NCBI GenBank assembly: GCA_030762895.1
Contig: JAUPTC010000021.1
Coordinates: 60,333 to 124,332 of the forward strand
Source: Sophora flavescens
Taxonomy: Eukaryota; Streptophyta; Magnoliopsida; Fabales; Fabaceae
Length of the DNA stretch: 64,000 nucleotides
Direction: 5' to 3'
Both the position numbers and the translations under genes were made by a program. How positions within the stretch are numbered: the first letter of the stretch is position 1; every line of letters begins with the position of its first letter. Positions 59,995-64,000 of the stretch are shown here, in pieces. A model generated the notes under the pieces. That model had not been told where the DNA came from. It saw nothing but the letters and a program-made list of their open reading frames with translations, and did not search any database.

Positions 59995-61800
59995 ATCGGT
60001 CAAAATTAGCGTTTTGATTTAATAATTGGGTTTAGGGTCAAAAATAGGGTTAGAATTTGGGTTTTGGGTAAAATTAGGGTTTTGGGTCAAAAATAGGGTT
60101 TTGAGTTTAAAATAGGGTTTTGGGTCAAAAATAGGGTTAGAATTACGGTTTTGGGTCAAAATTAGGGTTTAGGGTTTCAAATAGGGTTTTGAGTTTAAAG
60201 TAGGGTTTGGGGTCAAAAAATAAGGTTAGAATTAGGGTTTTGGGTAAAATTAGGGTTTAGGGTAAAAATTAGGGTAAGGGTAAAATTTAGGATTTTGGGT
60301 CAAAATTTAGGGTTTAGGGTTTGAAATAGGGTTTTGAGTTTATAATAGGGTTTTGGGTAAAATTTGGGTTTCGGGTCAGAATTAGGGTTCTGGGTCAAAT
60401 TGAGGGTTTCGGGTCAAAATTAGGGTTTAGGGTTTGAAATAGGGTTTTGTGTTTAAAATATGGTTTTGGATAAAAAATATGGTTAGAATTAGGGTTTAGG
60501 GTTTCAAATAGGGTTTTGAATTTAAAGTAGGGTTTGGGGTCAAAAATAATGTTAGAATTAGGGTTTTGGGTAAAATTAGGGTTTTGGGTAAAATTAGGGT
60601 TCTGGGTCAAATTTAGGATTTTGGGTCAAAATTAGGGTTTAGGGTTTGAAATAGGGTTTTGAGTTTAAAATAGGGTCAGAATTAGGGTAACGGGTAAAAT
60701 TAGGGTTTCGGGTCAAAAATAGGGTTCTGGGTCAAATTGAGGGTTTCGGGTCAAAATTAGGGTTTAGGGATTGAAATAGGGTTGAGTTTAAAATAGGTTT
60801 TTGGGTCAAAAATAGGGTTAGAATTAGGGTTTTGGGTAAAATTAGGGTTTCGGGTCAAAATTAGGGTTTTGGGTCGAAATTAGGGTTTGGAGTTTAAAAT
60901 AGGGTTTTGGGTCAAAATAGGGTTAGAGTTAGTGTTTTGGGTCGAAATTAGGGTTTAAGGTCAAAATTAGGGTTAGAAATATGGTTTTGGGTAAACTTTA
61001 GGATTTAGGTTCAAAATTAGGGTTTAGGGTTTTGGGTAAAAATTAGGGTTTATGGTCCAAATTACGGTTTAGGGTTTGAAATAGGGGTTTGAGTTTAAAA
61101 TAGGGTTTTGGGTCAAAAATAGGGTTAGAATTAGGGTTTTGAGGCAAAATTAGGGTTTTCGGTCAAAATTAGCGTTTTGATTTAATAATTGGGTTTAGGG
61201 TCAAAAATAGGGTTAGAATTTGGGTTTTGGGTAAAATTAGGGTTTTGGGTCAAAAATAGGGTTTTGAGTTTAAAATAGGGTTTTGGGTCAAAAATAGGGT
61301 TAGAATTACGGTTTTGGGTCAAAATTAGGGTTTAGGGTTTCAAATAGGGTTTTGAGTTTAAAGTAGGGTTTGGGGTCAAAAATAAGGTTTGAATTAGGGT
61401 TTTCGGTAAAATTAGGGTTTCGGGTCAAAATTAGGGTTCTGGATCAAATTTAGGATTTTGGGTCAAAATTAGGGTTTACGGTTTGAAATAGGGTTTTGAG
61501 TTTATAATAGGGTTTTGGGTAAAATTTGGGTTTCGGGTCAAAATTAGGGTTCTGGGTCAAATTGAGGGTTTCGGGTCAAAATTATGGTTTAGGGTTTGAA
61601 ATAGGGTTTTGAGTTTAAAATAGGGTTTTGGATCAAAAATAGGGTTAGAATTAGGGTTTAGGGTTTCAAATAGGGTTTTGAATTTAAAGTAGGGTTTGGG
61701 GTTTAGGGTCAAAACTAGGGTTTCGGATCAAAATTAGGGTTTTGGGTTTAAAATAGGGTTTAGGGTTTGAAATAGGGTTTGGAGTTTAAAATAGGGTTTT
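59995..61800 (+). repeat. Type B higher-order unit, copy 2 of pair (about 1.8 kb, truncated)
   Basis: Start marker ATCGGTCAAAATTAGCG at 59,995 and AGTGTTTTGG at 60,931, which is 1,870 bases after its counterpart. Near 61,810, after GTCAAGAATAGGG, the order jumps straight to a TTTCGGGTC / GGATTTTGGG step instead of reaching another ATCGGTC marker, showing a deletion of several hundred bases relative to copy 1. Confidence 0.7.
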
Positions 61801-61809
61801 GGGTCAAGA

Positions 61810-63330
61810 ATAGGGTTAGAATTAGGGTTTTGGGTAAAATTAGGGTTTCGGGTCAAAATTAGGGTTCTGGGTCAAATTTAGGATTTTGGGTCAAAATTAG
61901 GGTTTAGGGTTTGAAATAGGGTTTTGAGTTTATAATAGGGTTCGACTTAGGGTTCTCGGTCAAATTGAGGTTTTCGGGTCAAAGTTAGGGTTCTTGGTCA
62001 AATTGAGGTTTTCGGGTCAAAATTAGGGTTTAGGGTTTGAAATAGGGTTTTGATTTTAAAATAGGGTTTTGGGTCAAAAATAGGGTTAGAATTAGGGTTT
62101 TGGGTAAAAATAGGCTTTCGGATTAAAATTAGGGTTTAGGGTCAAAACTAGGGTTTCGGATCAAAATTAGGGTTTTGGGTTAAAAATAGGGTTAGAATTA
62201 GGGTTTTGGGTAAAAATTACGGTTTTGGGTTAAAATTAGGGTTTTGGGCCAAAATTAGGGTTTTGGGTCAAAATTAGGGTTTTGGGTTTAAAATAGGGTT
62301 TTGGGTCAAAATAAGGGTTTAGGGTTTGAAATAGGGTTTTGGGTCAAAAATCGGGTTAGAATTAGGGTTTTGGGTAAAATTAGGGTTTCAGGTCAAAATT
62401 AGGGTTTTGGGTTAAAATTAGGGTTTTGGGGCAAAATTAGGGTTTTCGGGCAAAATTAGGGTTTTGATTTAATAATTGGGTTTAGGGTCAAAAATAGAGT
62501 TAGAATTTGGGTTTTGGGTAAAATTAGGGTTTTGGGTCAAAAATAGGGTATTGAGTTTAAAATAGGGTTTTGGGTCCAAAATAGGGTTAGAATTATGGTT
62601 TTAGGTCAAAATTAGGGTTTAGGGTCAAAATTAGGGTTTAGGGTTTGAAATAGGGTTTTGAATTTAAAATAGGGTTTGGGGTCAAAAATAAAGTTAGAAT
62701 TAGGGTTTTGGGTAAAATTAGGGTGTCGGGTCAAAATTAGGGTTCTGGGTCAAATTTAGGATTTTGGGTCAAAATTAGGGTTTAGGGTTTGAAATAGGGT
62801 TTTGAGTTTAAAATAGGGTTAGAATTAGGGTTTTGGGTAAAATTAGGGTTTCGGGTCAAAATTAGGGTTCTGGGTCAAATTGAGGGTTTCAGGTCAAAAT
62901 TAAGGTTTAGGGATTGAAGTATCAAATAGGGTTTTGAATTTAAAGTAGGGTTTGGGGTTTAGGGTCAAAACTAGGGTTTCGGATCAAAATTAGGGTTTTG
63001 GGTTTCAAATAGGGTTTAGGGTTTGAAATAGGGTTTGGAATTTAAAATAGGGTTTTGGGTCAAGAATAGGGTTAGAATTAGGGTTTTGGGGCAAAATTAG
63101 GGTTATCGGTCAAAATTAGCGTTTTGATTTAATAATTGGGTTTAGGGTCAAAAATAGGGTTAGAATTTGGGTTTTGGGTAAAATTAGGGTTTTGGGTCAA
63201 AAATAGGGTTTTGAGTTTAAAATAGGGTTTTGGGTCAAAAATAGGGTTAGAATTACGGTTTTGAGTCAAAATTAGGGTTTAGGGTTTCAAATAGGGTTTT
63301 GAGTTTAAAGTAGGGTCTGGGGTCAAAAAA
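61810..63330 (+). repeat. About 1.52 kb unit at the right end, copy 1
   Basis: Contains AGGCTTTCGG at 62,112, which recurs at 63,632, an offset of 1,520. Includes type C-like steps (TTCTCGGTCAAATTGAGG, GCTTTCGGATT) and, near 62,915, an abrupt switch from a GGGATTGAAG step to ATCAAATAGGG, which looks like a recombination junction. A second ATCGGTCAAAATTAGCG marker lies at 63,105. Confidence 0.6.
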
Positions 63331-64000
63331 TAAGGTTAGAATTAGGGTTTTGGGTAAAATTAGGGTTTCGGGTCAAAATTAGGGTTCTGGGTCAAATTTA
63401 GGATTTTGGGTCAAAATTAGGGTTTAGGGTTTGAAATAGGGTTTTGAGTTTATAATAGGGTTAGACTTTGGGTTCTCGGTCAAATTGAGGTTTTCGGGTC
63501 AAAGTTAGGGTTCTTGGTCAAATTGAGGTTTTCGGGTCAAAATTAGGGTTTAGGGTTTGAAATAGGGTTTTGATTTTAAAATAGGGTTTTGGGTCAAAAA
63601 TAGGGTTAGAATTAGGGTTTTGGGTAAAAATAGGCTTTCGGATTAAAATTAGGGTTTAGGGTCAAAACTAGGGTTTCGGGTCAAAATTAGGGTTTTGGGT
63701 TAAAAATAGGGCTAGAATTAGGGTTTTGGGTAAAAATTACGGTTTTGGGTTAAAATTAGGGTTTTGGGCCAAAATTAGGGTTTTGGGTCAAAATTAGGGT
63801 TTTGGGTCAAAATAAGGGTTTAGGGTTTGAAATAGGGTTTTGAGTTTTAAATAGGGTTTTGGGTCAAAAATCGGGTTAGAATTAGGGTTTTGGATAAAAT
63901 TAGGGTTTCAGGTCAAAATTAGGGTTTTGGGTTAAAATTAGGGTTTTGGGGCAAAATTAGGGTTTTCGGTCAAAATTAGGGTTTTGATTTAATAATTGGG
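63331..64000 (+). repeat. About 1.52 kb unit at the right end, copy 2 (runs off window)
   Basis: Repeats the order of the preceding unit from the TTTGGGTTCTCGG step through GCTTTCGGATT (63,632) to the TTTAATAATTGGG step at the window edge. One unit present in copy 1 (GGGTTTAAAATAGGG near 62,283) is missing near 63,800. Confidence 0.6.

Larger units (their letters stand above)
39428..64000 (+). repeat. Telomere-derived satellite array, right arm (G-rich strand on +)
   Basis: Same 19-20 base unit family as the left arm and in the same orientation, continuing off the right edge. Higher-order organisation is clearest here: an about 2.97 kb unit in four copies, flanked by about 1.9-2.0 kb and about 1.5 kb units. 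No non-repeat sequence longer than a few tens of bases interrupts it, apart from the disrupted patches noted separately. No coding or RNA gene signal is seen. Confidence 0.95.

Noticed and set aside
1..64000. CRISPR array
   Set aside because: Short regular repeats are present, but there are no unique spacers, the units grade into one another, and the telomere-type motif points to a eukaryotic satellite.
1..64000. True chromosome-end telomere
   Set aside because: Perfect TTTAGGG runs do not exceed about 20 bases and the compound unit is much longer than seven bases.
1..64000. Centromeric satellite
   Set aside because: Higher-order repeats fit, but the unit is only 19-20 bases and telomere-derived, and nothing in the window ties it to a centromere. 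It cannot be excluded without chromosome position or CENH3 data.
1..64000. TATA-like and AATAAA-like strings (for example TTTATAATAGGG)
   Set aside because: They are ordinary variants of the AT-rich module and occur at fixed repeat positions; no evidence of promoter or polyadenylation function.

Overview
The whole window is one kind of DNA: a degenerate, telomere-derived satellite array of about 63 kb of called bases. I find no credible gene, RNA gene, transposon or prokaryotic feature. The basic building block is an AT-rich unit of about 19-20 bases, typified by TTAGGGTTTTGGGTCAAAA, with variants such as TAGGGTTTTGAGTTTAAAA, a TTAGGGTTTAGGGTTTGAAA type and an 11-base spacer TAGGGTTAGAA. The embedded TTTAGGG heptamer is the Arabidopsis-type telomere repeat. 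This points to a plant, or to another lineage using TTTAGGG such as some green algae or dinoflagellates. A subtelomeric, pericentromeric or interstitial block is plausible, but no flanking unique sequence is present to decide. Perfect heptamer runs never exceed about 20 bases in what I read, so this is not a functional telomere cap.

Layout: positions 1-22427 have the G-rich strand on +. A run of 500 N follows (22428-22927). A segment of exactly 16,000 bases (22928-38927) lies in the opposite orientation, with the C-rich strand on +. A second run of exactly 500 N follows (38928-39427). Positions 39428-64000 are again G-rich on +. The round gap and segment lengths suggest Hi-C style scaffolding of a cut contig, so the inversion may be an assembly artefact.

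Above the 19-20 base unit there is clear higher-order structure. Diagnostic variants recur at fixed spacing: about 2.97 kb at 46.3-58.1 kb (four copies, 'type A'); about 1.9-2.0 kb at 43.4-45.5 and 58.1-61.8 kb ('type B'); about 1.3 kb sub-blocks grouped into about 3.9 kb in the reversed segment ('type C'); and about 1.5 kb at the right end. The left arm also holds displaced duplications at about 5.1-5.2 kb, 741 bases and about 16.0-16.3 kb. These are the expected products of repeated unequal exchange within one family. The names A, B and C are mine.

Several stretches (notably 8.2-14.6, 35.5-35.9, 36.4-37.4, 45.2-45.9 and 50.4-52.0 kb) follow the same order but are ragged with small deletions and have lost the TTTCGGGTC motif. 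They look either like poorly polished long-read consensus or like older, eroded repeats. No genes work together here. Any function would be structural: chromatin or telobox binding, G-quadruplex formation, or repeat RNA.
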